Assembly: GCA_003241595.1 (NCBI GenBank)
Contig: QFOU01000072.1
Coordinates: 1 to 6,126 of the forward strand
From: Pseudomonas fluorescens
GTDB taxonomy: Bacteria > Pseudomonadota > Alphaproteobacteria > UBA2136 > UBA6156
Length of the DNA: 6,126 nt
Reading direction: 5' to 3'
The notes under the pieces were generated by a model that was given only the letters and a program-made list of their open reading frames with translations, was not told the DNA's origin and made no database searches. Below are positions 1 through 5,991 of the stretch, in pieces (position 1 is the first letter of the stretch; each line of letters begins with the position of its first letter). The translations under genes and the position numbers were made by a program.

Positions 1-1932
1 CTCGGCGCACCGGAAGCCGGGCCCATTTTCACCGGCCTCTTCGGGGCATGGCTTGTCGCGGCACCGCTGATCATGCTCAGCCTGTTCGCCTGCCTTCACG
101 CCCGCAGCCAGGTCGGTGGCCTGCTTGGTAGCCTCGCCGCAACACTCGGATTCCTCCTTATCGGCACCCAAACCGTCGCCCAATGGTTCGCCGCCGTACC
201 GGGCTTCGGCTGGCTGCCCTCTACGGTGCATGTCACGCTGCTGGGCGCCTTTAACAGCTTTGCGGTCGGCCTTTTCAACCTGTCGGCCGTGCTGCTGGTC
301 GTGGGTATGTTCCTCGTGGTCATGGCACTTATCCTCGGTAAAAAGTCATGGATGTTCAGCCTCTCCGGTCTGCTGTGCATCATTATCGCCATGCTGCCGG
401 GCACCGGCTGGATGCAGCTGGATACCACATCCCAAAACCGCTTCACGCCCAACGCCTCAACTATTTCCACACTGCGTAACCTCGGCGTGCCGGTCACATT
501 CACTCTGTACCTGTCGCAGGATAACCCCGATCTCCCGCAAGCCCTTCACGCCTACACCAAGCAGTTGAAGAACATGCTGCTGCGTATCCGTGCCGAAACA
601 CCCCGCCACGTCCAGATCCGCATGGTGAACACCGACAGCAACCCCGAATCCGCCATCAAGGCCCTGCAAAGCGGCGCCACCGAGCAATCGCTCCCCACTG
701 GCACCACCTATTTTGCGGCACTGGATGTCGAGATTGGCGGCAACCACGCCACCATTCCCGCCCTCAACACCGCCCGCATCGGCGTGCAGGAATACGATAT
801 CGTCACCCTCATCAACCAAGCACTCACCAACACAAAGCCGCAGGTCGCCGTCCTCGCCGCCAACACCGGTGCGCAACAGGCGTGGGAAAAGCACCTCCCC
901 AACTTCAGCTTTACCAACCTCACACCCGAGAGCGAGATTCCCACCGACATCGCCGCCATCGTGATTCCCTCCGACGCCGATTTCCCCAAATCCAACCTCG
1001 AAAACCTCACCACCTATCTTGGTAACGGCGGTAATATCCTGTTGTTGACCGATGCTTACTCGCGCTCCGAAAATCTCGAACCCAGCGCAGGCTCCACCTT
1101 CTCGTCACTCCTTCCGCAGTGGGGAATGACCCTTATCTCCACCACCGTGGTCGCCGACCCCGACCTCGCAACCTTGGTCACTCAAAACAAGGCCGGAACG
1201 ATGGCCTATCCCTACTGGCTGCAACTCGGCACGGCCAATATCAATGGGTCTTTACCCTTCACGGCGGGCCTTACGCAGGTCAACCTGAAGGAAGCCGGCG
1301 AGCTCCACCTCACTGAAGCTCCCAACCTCACGGTCACCCCCATCTTCACCAGCAGCCCGCAGGCCAGCGCCATGCCGATGGATCTCTTCCTCAACACGCC
1401 CCCGCAACTGGCCAACACAAACCTTACTACACCCACCCAACCGCGCGTTCTCGCCGCCATAGCCTCGGGCAAGTTCGGGGAGAGGGCCACTCGCAGCGGT
1501 AAACTCATCACTATCGCCGATACCGACTGGCTCACCCAGCCAGAGGCCGATAACGCACTCCTCATGTCCAATCTGCTCGATTTCCTCAGCGGCCAATCCA
1601 ATCTGGAGGGCCTCAGCGCAAAAGGCGCCGCCCCCCGCACGCTCACCCGTGTCGAAGGGCTGACCACCCGCCTCACACGCGCCACTGCCAAAACCGAAAC
1701 CGACATCTCTACCCGCCTCGCCAACGTGAACAAAGACGACCTTGCCGCCGCCAAGGAAGAAGAGTTCATGCTCCGCTTCCAACTGCGCGAGGTCCGCTCC
1801 CAAACCCGCCATTCGCTGCAAAAATTAGAGAACGGCCTGCTCCTCGCCAATCTGGCGCTCATGCCCACACTCACTGGCCTGTTTTTCTTCTTCCGCCGCC
1901 GCCGCCAAAAGCGCAAAGCCGCGCAATCCTAA
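1..1932 (+). CDS. Fused ABC-2 type permease / GldG-family membrane protein (5' end outside window)
   Basis: The reading frame is open from base 1, so the true start lies upstream; the ATG at 73 is internal. The 643 visible residues contain hydrophobic segments at about 9-33, 38-59 and 87-113, which look like the last helices of an ABC-2 permease. A further helix at about 117-134 is followed by a GldG-like extracytoplasmic domain at about 140-520, with features such as EYDIVTLINQAL and YLGNGGNILLLTDAY. A C-terminal membrane helix at about 613-631 ends in an Arg/Lys-rich cytoplasmic tail. In related systems GldF (permease) and GldG (auxiliary protein) are separate proteins; here they appear joined. 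The partner ATPase would be expected upstream, which cannot be seen. The substrate is unknown: GldFG serves gliding motility in Bacteroidetes, but alphaproteobacterial relatives are uncharacterised transporters. The family call is by motif and topology recognition; a gliding role is not implied. Confidence 0.8.
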   Translation, partial: LGAPEAGPIFTGLFGAWLVAAPLIMLSLFACLHARSQVGGLLGSLAATLGFLLIGTQTVAQWFAAVPGFGWLPSTVHVTLLGAFNSFAVGLFNLSAVLLVVGMFLVVMALILGKKSWMFSLSGLLCIIIAMLPGTGWMQLDTTSQNRFTPNASTISTLRNLGVPVTFTLYLSQDNPDLPQALHAYTKQLKNMLLRIRAETPRHVQIRMVNTDSNPESAIKALQSGATEQSLPTGTTYFAALDVEIGGNHATIPALNTARIGVQEYDIVTLINQALTNTKPQVAVLAANTGAQQAWEKHLPNFSFTNLTPESEIPTDIAAIVIPSDADFPKSNLENLTTYLGNGGNILLLTDAYSRSENLEPSAGSTFSSLLPQWGMTLISTTVVADPDLATLVTQNKAGTMAYPYWLQLGTANINGSLPFTAGLTQVNLKEAGELHLTEAPNLTVTPIFTSSPQASAMPMDLFLNTPPQLANTNLTTPTQPRVLAAIASGKFGERATRSGKLITIADTDWLTQPEADNALLMSNLLDFLSGQSNLEGLSAKGAAPRTLTRVEGLTTRLTRATAKTETDISTRLANVNKDDLAAAKEEEFMLRFQLREVRSQTRHSLQKLENGLLLANLALMPTLTGLFFFFRRRRQKRKAAQS

Positions 1933-1947
1933 CTCTCAACTAACGTC

Positions 1948-1977
1948 GGTTTAATTGTTACGAAAACACCGTAATAT
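1948..1977 (+). promoter_or_regulatory. Possible weak promoter for nfu-tilS-phosphoesterase
   Basis: The 86-bp gap between the permease/GldG stop and nfu contains TAATAT at 1972-1977, a fair -10 box. The candidate -35 is poor: GGTTTA at 1948-1953 gives an 18-bp spacer. The gap is locally AT-rich compared with the coding DNA around it. No terminator hairpin is visible after the upstream gene, so read-through from upstream is equally possible. Confidence 0.25.
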
Positions 1978-2018
1978 CCGGCTTGCCAATTCCCCACTAC
2001 AGGACTAAACAATTCCCC

Positions 2019-2594
2019 ATGGACGACATTCTGACCATCCGCACCGAGCGCACCCCCAACCCGAACTCCCTCAAGTACAAGGTCGGTAAAATGCTGATTC
2101 CCGGTGGCTCCGCCAACTTCCCCACGGCCGAAAGCGCTGCGGCACGCAGCCCCTTGGCACGCCGTATCTTTTCCGTGCCGGGCGTTTTGGGGGTGTTCAT
2201 TGGGTCCGATTTCTTCACCGTCACCCGTGAAGAAGGCATCGCATGGGGAGATATCAATACCGAACTCGCCCCGGCACTGGAATCCTTCTTCGAATCCGGC
2301 GAGCCCGTGCTCCAAGGTAAAGCCCCCGCCGAAAAACCGATGATCGGCGACGTTGGCACATCGCCGGAGATCGTCGCCAAAATCCAGGAACTGCTCGACG
2401 AAAAGGTCCGCCCGTCCGTCATGCAGGATGGCGGCGATATCATCTACCGCGGCTTCGAAAACGGCACGGTGTTCTTGGAAATGCACGGCGCCTGTTCCTC
2501 CTGTCCCTCCAGCACCGCCACCCTTAAAGTGGGTGTCGAAACTATGCTCCGCCAAGAACTGCCGGACATCGTCCAACAGGTCGAAGCTATCTAG
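2019..2594 (+). CDS. nfu: NifU-family Fe-S cluster scaffold/carrier protein (two-domain Nfu)
   Basis: This gene encodes 191 residues. Nfu proteins take up a [4Fe-4S] cluster at a CxxC pair, bridged between two subunits, and pass it to target enzymes in the cytoplasm. The N-terminal domain (about 3-95) carries the typical TERTPNPNSLKY opening and the SPLARRIFSVPGVLGVFIGSDF block. A linker follows at about 96-114. The catalytic Nfu domain (about 115-191) has RPSVMQDGGDI and the cluster-binding C159-S-S-C162. Both domains are complete and the length is normal. A TTG at 1983 would add 12 residues, but the ATG at 2019 fits the family N-terminus. AGGA at 2001-2004 lies 14 nt upstream, so the ribosome binding site is weak. 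Only 5 bp separate the stop from tilS, which indicates an operon and probably coupled translation. The name rests on family features. Confidence 0.93.
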   Translation: MDDILTIRTERTPNPNSLKYKVGKMLIPGGSANFPTAESAAARSPLARRIFSVPGVLGVFIGSDFFTVTREEGIAWGDINTELAPALESFFESGEPVLQGKAPAEKPMIGDVGTSPEIVAKIQELLDEKVRPSVMQDGGDIIYRGFENGTVFLEMHGACSSCPSSTATLKVGVETMLRQELPDIVQQVEAI

Positions 2595-2599
2595 CACCC

Positions 2600-3550
2600 A
2601 TGTCCAGCCTCATTCCGCAGGCTACACTTGCCACTCTCGCCAACTCACCCCAACCGTGGCTGGTCGGGGTAAGCGGAGGAGGGGACAGCACCGCACTCCT
2701 GCATCTCCTCATCGCCGCCGGCCTCCAAAACCGCATCCACGTCGGCACCTTCAATCACGCATGGAGCAACTTCGGCCCCCAGTCCGTCGCCTTTGTAAAA
2801 TCATTATGCGAAGCCCACTCCATTCCCTTCCACACCGCCACCGGCAACGGTAAATCGGAAACCAATGCCGAAGAATCCGCTCGCACCGAACGCTACACTT
2901 GGATGAAATCCCTCTGCGAAACCCAATCCCTCGCAGGCGTCATTGTGGCCCATAACCAAGACGATATCGCCGAATCTTTCCTCATGCGGGCAGGCAAGGG
3001 GAGCGGCCTCTCCGGCCTCGCCGCCATGCGCGAATCAAGCCACTACCAAGGGCTCCCCATCCTGCGCCCGCTCCTCAACACCTCCCGCGCCGCCCTCCGC
3101 GACTACCTCATCGCCCAAAATCAAAATTGGTTAGAAGACCCCGACAATACCCTCGCCATCAGCCAACGCGCCCGCATCCGCCAATTGCTGCCGCAGCTGG
3201 AGGCTGTCGGCATCCGCACCGAAGCACTTGCCGCCAGCGCCCAAGCGCTCGCCCAAGCGGAAGATGCCCTCCACACCGCCGCTCTCAACATCCCCATCAC
3301 CGCCACCAACGGCACCGTGACTCTCGCGCGCGCAACCCTCATCAATCTCCAACCCGAACTCGCCGCCCGCACCATCGCCCGCACCATCCACGCCGCCGTG
3401 CCCGGCACCCAAAATACCCTCATGGTTCGCCGCAGCAAACGTATCGCCTTGGCCGAACGCATCTGCACCGAACCTACCGGCGCCTCCACGCTCCACGGTG
3501 CCAAATTCGTCTGGACTGAATCCCAGCTTACCGTCACGCCCGAAAAGTAA
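2600..3550 (+). CDS. tilS: tRNA(Ile)-lysidine synthetase
   Basis: TilS uses ATP and lysine to convert C34 of tRNA-Ile(CAU) to lysidine, so that it reads AUA as isoleucine; it is normally essential. The 316 residues show the PP-loop ATP-binding motif SGGGDS at 25-30, the SARTERY element at 93-99, the conserved HNQDDIAESFLMRAGKGSGL stretch at 118-137, LRPLL at 155-159 and WLEDPDN at 177-183. The histidine after the first strand is kept (H53), but the usual H-G-L-R is replaced by HAWS. The protein stops well short of the E. coli enzyme (432 residues) and lacks most of the C-terminal tRNA-binding part; short forms are known in other bacteria. No Shine-Dalgarno sequence is evident, consistent with coupling to nfu 5 bp upstream. 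In many alphaproteobacteria ftsH follows directly; here three genes intervene. Confidence 0.93.
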   Translation: MSSLIPQATLATLANSPQPWLVGVSGGGDSTALLHLLIAAGLQNRIHVGTFNHAWSNFGPQSVAFVKSLCEAHSIPFHTATGNGKSETNAEESARTERYTWMKSLCETQSLAGVIVAHNQDDIAESFLMRAGKGSGLSGLAAMRESSHYQGLPILRPLLNTSRAALRDYLIAQNQNWLEDPDNTLAISQRARIRQLLPQLEAVGIRTEALAASAQALAQAEDALHTAALNIPITATNGTVTLARATLINLQPELAARTIARTIHAAVPGTQNTLMVRRSKRIALAERICTEPTGASTLHGAKFVWTESQLTVTPEK

Positions 3551-3595
3551 GCATATCCGGAACGCCCACGCCGTATCTGAGTTAGAATCCCCGAT

Positions 3596-4381
3596 ATGAG
3601 CAGCACCCACAACCAGTCCTTTAGCCCCGCCGACTACCTCGTCGTCTCCGATATCCATGCGATGAGCCCCGATGTCGACGTCTCCCGCTTCATCACCTTC
3701 GTCAATCTCAATCCCGCCAAACATCTGGTTTTGGCAGGCGATACTCTCGATTTCTACATGTGGCGCCATGGTGGAGACAAACGCGTCAACCTCAATGCAG
3801 GCCAACAACTCCTCGATTTCCTACATCAACTCGCAAACGATGGCGTCACCATCACGCTTATCCCGGGCAACCATGACCTCGACTGGGCATGGCTCAACCA
3901 AAGCGCCAAAGTCCCCAAGCGCTATCGCACCGCAGGCTATCCCACCGATATGCGCCCGCAATTGGAAGCCCTGCTGGAGTTACCGAATGTCCATGTCACC
4001 AACAAGGTGGAGATCGACAATACGCTGGTCATTCATGGCCACGAAGGCTGGCAGGGCGACTGGCTCTGGCGCATCAGCGAACTCGGCGACCGCGCCACCA
4101 ATTACAAACTGGTCGGCCGCCAATTCCGCCGCAAGGTCATGAGCGGCCAAAAGATTCGCTTCATGGCGGTGGAAGGCCACGGCTTCTATCGCCGCTTGGC
4201 CAGCTGGGCCACCAAACTCGGTAAAACGCACGTCATTCACGGTCATACGCATTGCGAAGGCACGCGCACACGCGGGTCTGTCACACTGAGCTGCCTGCCC
4301 GCATGGCGCATGAGCGAAGGACCCGGCGGCGGCATGTCTTATACGGCTGGCGAATGGAAACGCCTCAACCCACCCACCTAA
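3596..4381 (+). CDS. Calcineurin-like metallophosphoesterase, LpxH-like
   Basis: This gene encodes 261 residues of a two-metal phosphoesterase. All canonical metal-binding blocks are present in order: D19-x-H21 (SDIH), GDxxD at 48-52 (D49, D52), GNHD at 91-94, H147-G-H149, and GHTH at 216-219. The length and the early D-x-H/GDxxD spacing resemble LpxH, which splits UDP-2,3-diacylglucosamine to lipid X in lipid A synthesis. Many alphaproteobacteria use the unrelated LpxI instead, and other calcineurin-fold enzymes share these motifs, so the substrate is left open. There is no signal peptide or membrane helix, so it is cytoplasmic. It starts 45 bp after tilS with no terminator between, so co-transcription is likely. 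It converges with gene A, whose terminator begins one base after this stop codon. Family assignment is firm; the LpxH function is inference. Confidence 0.85.
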   Translation: MSSTHNQSFSPADYLVVSDIHAMSPDVDVSRFITFVNLNPAKHLVLAGDTLDFYMWRHGGDKRVNLNAGQQLLDFLHQLANDGVTITLIPGNHDLDWAWLNQSAKVPKRYRTAGYPTDMRPQLEALLELPNVHVTNKVEIDNTLVIHGHEGWQGDWLWRISELGDRATNYKLVGRQFRRKVMSGQKIRFMAVEGHGFYRRLASWATKLGKTHVIHGHTHCEGTRTRGSVTLSCLPAWRMSEGPGGGMSYTAGEWKRLNPPT

Positions 4382-4383
4382 TC

Positions 4384-4423
4384 AAAAAAGAACCCCCCCG
4401 ATTTCCAAATGGAAACCGGAGGG
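4384..4423 (-). terminator. Rho-independent terminator of gene A
   Basis: Read on the minus strand, an imperfect 13-bp stem (4411-4423 with 4394-4406, two mismatches, AAAT tetraloop at 4407-4410 in plus-strand letters) is followed by TTCTTTTTT (4384-4392 on the plus strand). The U-tract lies only on the minus-strand side, so it serves gene A. It sits immediately after the stop of the convergent phosphoesterase gene, where the same hairpin without a U-tract could at most weakly end the plus transcript. Confidence 0.75.
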
Positions 4424-4454
4424 TATGTCGTTAAAGTGAGCGACTTTCACCGTA

Positions 4455-5210
4455 TCAGCGGGTGGTCGGAGCCTGTCCCAGCTCCATCAACTCGCCGTAC
4501 TTGTTCATCAGAAGGATCATCTGGTTGTTTCTCCAGCATACCTTTCCGTAACGTGTCGTGCCGAAGTGGTTTACACCGGTCTCTCGGTTCGACATGTAGC
4601 AGTTCAGGTGCTTGTTGAAGGTCATTTCATTGACCGGCGGCATTTGCGGAGCATCAATGTATCTCCGTTCATCCCGCCCACCACCAAAGGTCTTGTCGAT
4701 CACGCCATTCAGGCCGCCGTTGTTGTTGACGGCACCTGCGATAACTGCACCGGCAAGGCCTGCGACAACACCAAGAGCAATGTCCTTGCCGGCATTATCC
4801 CGATGGTGACGTCGGCCACCCTGGTATTTGTCCCAGCCGTAGTTGCCGCCATTATATGGGTTCCAGCCGTAGCCGTTGCCCGCATATTGGCCGCCACCAC
4901 TGCTGCTGCAGTCACCGCCGGTCAAACCGGCCATCTTCTGGTTGGCGTAGTCGAGTTGCATCTGCGCCCTGAGACGCTTGTTGTCGTTCTCGGGGGAAGG
5001 ATAGTAGTTGTACTCGTTTTCGGCCTTCGAGAGCGCGTCCCAGGCAAAGGCGCAGTTCTGTTCGGTGCTCCTGATGCTGTTTTCGCGCTGGATCTCCAGA
5101 TTGTTTCTGTTGATCTGCTGCTGGTAGTCGTACTGGCTCTGTGCCATTGCCGGAGCAATGGAAACGGTCAGGGTTGCGGCTGCAATAAAAGTCGAAAGGA
5201 TACGGCGCAT
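4455..5210 (-). CDS. Gene A: exported glycine-zipper protein of unknown function
   Basis: I do not recognise this protein. It has 251 residues. The start is set by GGAGGA five bases before the ATG at 5210; the in-frame TTG at 5222 overlaps that site and is unlikely. A clear Sec signal peptide has a basic RR start, a hydrophobic core and APAMA|QS cleavage near residue 23. The mature part contains a Gln/Asn/Glu-rich, probably helical region (about 24-95), a Gly/Tyr/Asn-rich linker (about 98-137), a small-residue hydrophobic stretch with glycine-zipper spacing (about 143-165: GVVAGLAGAVIAGAV) and a C-terminal domain with Cys204 and Cys225. Together with Cys53 and Cys101 this gives four cysteines, an even number that would allow two disulfides in the periplasm. 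Glycine zippers suggest membrane insertion or self-association, but this is inference. It has its own terminator and leader, so it is probably a single-gene unit. Confidence 0.8.
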   Translation of the reverse strand: MRRILSTFIAAATLTVSIAPAMAQSQYDYQQQINRNNLEIQRENSIRSTEQNCAFAWDALSKAENEYNYYPSPENDNKRLRAQMQLDYANQKMAGLTGGDCSSSGGGQYAGNGYGWNPYNGGNYGWDKYQGGRRHHRDNAGKDIALGVVAGLAGAVIAGAVNNNGGLNGVIDKTFGGGRDERRYIDAPQMPPVNEMTFNKHLNCYMSNRETGVNHFGTTRYGKVCWRNNQMILLMNKYGELMELGQAPTTR

Positions 5211-5211
5211 G

Positions 5212-5217
5212 GTTTCC
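5212..5217 (-). promoter_or_regulatory. Ribosome binding site of gene A
   Basis: On the minus strand GGAGGA lies immediately before AACC-ATG. It is the strongest Shine-Dalgarno match in the window and decides the start at 5210 over the TTG at 5222. Confidence 0.7.
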
Positions 5218-5233
5218 TCCAATGGCGCAAGAA

Positions 5234-5249
5234 ACGGGCCGTGGCCCGT
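5234..5249 (-). repeat. GC-rich hairpin in the gene A leader
   Basis: A perfect 7-base inverted repeat, ACGGGCC-GT-GGCCCGT on the plus strand, lies 23 nt upstream of the gene A ATG. As RNA it would probably form a 6-bp stem with a 4-nt loop. No U-tract follows, so it is not a terminator. Gene B has a similar hairpin at nearly the same place. It could be an mRNA-stability or regulatory element, or a DNA operator. Confidence 0.5.
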
Positions 5250-5318
5250 CGATTAAAGACAGGCCTATGATTAGACTTAGATAAAGTGTGGATATGTATT
5301 CATTAAATTGCAAGGGCT

Positions 5319-5356
5319 AAAAAAGAAGACCCCCTACATTTAAGTAAAGGGCCTTC
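5319..5356 (-). terminator. Rho-independent terminator of gene B
   Basis: On the minus strand a 13-bp stem (5344-5356 with 5325-5337) forms without mismatches if three G-U pairs are counted. It has a 6-nt loop (5338-5343) and is followed by TTTTTT (5319-5324 on the plus strand). It begins 22 bp after the gene B stop and precedes the gene A leader, so it separates the two minus-strand genes into independent transcripts. Confidence 0.8.
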
Positions 5357-5378
5357 AAGGTCGTAAAGTTGTGCGTTA

Positions 5379-5766
5379 TCAACGGTAACCGCGGTTGTAC
5401 AGTTCCCAGTTTCCGCTTCGCGGGTTGTAAAACGCACGCGGCTGGTAACCACGATACTGCGAAGGAGGCCGCATGACCGGACGCGAGCCATACTGGCCTT
5501 GCCACGGTCGATACTGCGGCGGCCCAAAGCGGTAGCTGTAGGGCCGGTTGTGCCTGTATCCGTAGCCGCCGCCATAGTGTCGCGGTGGCCCGTAATAAGG
5601 GGGCGGCTGGAAGCGGGGGCATGTAACGCGGTGGAGGCATGTGCCTCTGCTGGTATCCGCCCCATCGCGGCCCGCCGCCGCCATGGTGTCGCCAGTCTCG
5701 GGCAGCAGCTGGTAAGGCCGTCAATGCTGCCATAACGGCAATAAATGCAAGATATATCAATCGCAT
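5379..5766 (-). pseudogene. Gene B: exported Pro/Tyr/Gly-rich protein, frameshifted
   Basis: The frame starts at the ATG at 5766 behind GGGAG (6-nt spacing). It encodes a signal peptide (hydrophobic core about 3-19, ALPAAA|RD cleavage near residue 22), then a His/Gly/Arg/Pro-rich stretch ending in MPPPRYMP. At the G5 run 5615-5619 (C5 in the mRNA) the frame is lost: this frame continues with out-of-character sequence to a stop at 5317, past the gene's own terminator stem. Removing one C joins it to the other frame, which carries on in the same style (PRFQPPPYYGP, repeated PP, YGG, QYR) and ends in NWELYNRGYR with a stop at 5379, 22 bp before the terminator. The restored product would be 128 residues, highly basic, low in complexity and secreted. 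I do not recognise the family; function is unknown. The break may be a real mutation, slippage-dependent expression or a sequencing error. Confidence 0.7.
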
Positions 5767-5772
5767 GGTAAT

Positions 5773-5777
5773 CTCCC
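5773..5777 (-). promoter_or_regulatory. Ribosome binding site of gene B
   Basis: On the minus strand GGGAG precedes ATTACC-ATG with 6-nt spacing. It fixes the start at 5766, which begins directly with the signal peptide; the longer open frame reaching 5856 has no such site and adds an unlikely N-terminus. Confidence 0.6.
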
Positions 5778-5790
5778 AAAGGGAAGGAAA

Positions 5791-5807
5791 GCGGGCAGCA
5801 GGCCCGC
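5791..5807 (-). repeat. GC-rich hairpin in the gene B leader
   Basis: The inverted repeat GCGGGC-AGCAG-GCCCGC (plus strand) has a perfect 6-bp stem and a 5-nt loop. It starts 24 nt upstream of the gene B ATG, just before the Shine-Dalgarno region, and lacks a U-tract. Its position and GC-rich character match the hairpin in front of gene A, though the sequences differ. Confidence 0.5.
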
Positions 5808-5847
5808 GCTGTTGGAAAATCAAAATCCAGCATGCAGGCCCAAGATG

Positions 5848-5879
5848 TGTGACCACAAAGGTCGTAATATCGGGTCACA
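5848..5879. repeat. Inverted repeat TGTGACC-N18-GGTCACA in the divergent region
   Basis: Two perfect 7-base arms (5848-5854 and 5873-5879) lie between divergent gene B and ftsH. The left arm can also pair with GGTC at 5860-5863 as a tight 4-bp hairpin. The spacing is too wide for a CRP/FNR-type site (TGTGA-N6-TCACA). It could be an operator or a long stem; either is a guess. Confidence 0.35.
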
Positions 5880-5910
5880 AAAGCATACACTAAACGCGGC
5901 CATGCTAAAA

Positions 5911-5923
5911 GCGTTCCAAACGC
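5911..5923. repeat. Small inverted repeat GCGTT-CCA-AACGC upstream of ftsH
   Basis: A perfect 5-bp inverted repeat lies about 70 bp before the ftsH start. AAACGC also occurs nearby at 5892-5897, so GCGTT/AACGC elements cluster here. No clear sigma-70 or heat-shock promoter could be placed around it. The rest of 5767-5991 holds no gene that I can support. Confidence 0.25.
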
Positions 5924-5991
5924 CTTACAAACGTAACTTTCTGGTCGCTTTTCGTTTCCAACCGAGGCGCATTTGGCTTACAGTGGCACCC

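Noticed and set aside
1212..1916. Long minus-strand open frames opposite the GldG-like gene
   Set aside because: They are composition shadows of a GC-rich gene: no ribosome site, no recognisable motifs, and the plus frame encodes a clear domain structure.
1983..2018. TTG at 1983 as the nfu start
   Set aside because: The 12 extra residues do not match the family N-terminus, and the ATG at 2019 opens directly into the conserved domain.
4566..5270. 234-codon plus-strand open frame opposite gene A
   Set aside because: Its valine-rich product is what the antisense of a Gln/Asn/Tyr-rich gene gives. The minus strand has the signal peptide, Shine-Dalgarno sequence and terminator.
5211..5318. Promoter for gene A in the AT-rich stretch upstream of its leader hairpin
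   Set aside because: One is probably there, but no -35/-10 pair with sensible spacing scored well enough by eye to place it.
5357..5867. Direct repeat AAGGTCGTAA at 5357-5366 and 5858-5867, flanking gene B
   Set aside because: A 10-base match somewhere in 6 kb is expected many times by chance, and there is no other sign of an insertion such as terminal inverted repeats or a transposase.
5848..5879. CRP/FNR-type site built from TGTGA and TCACA
   Set aside because: The half-sites are 22 bp apart instead of 6, so a CRP-like dimer would not fit.
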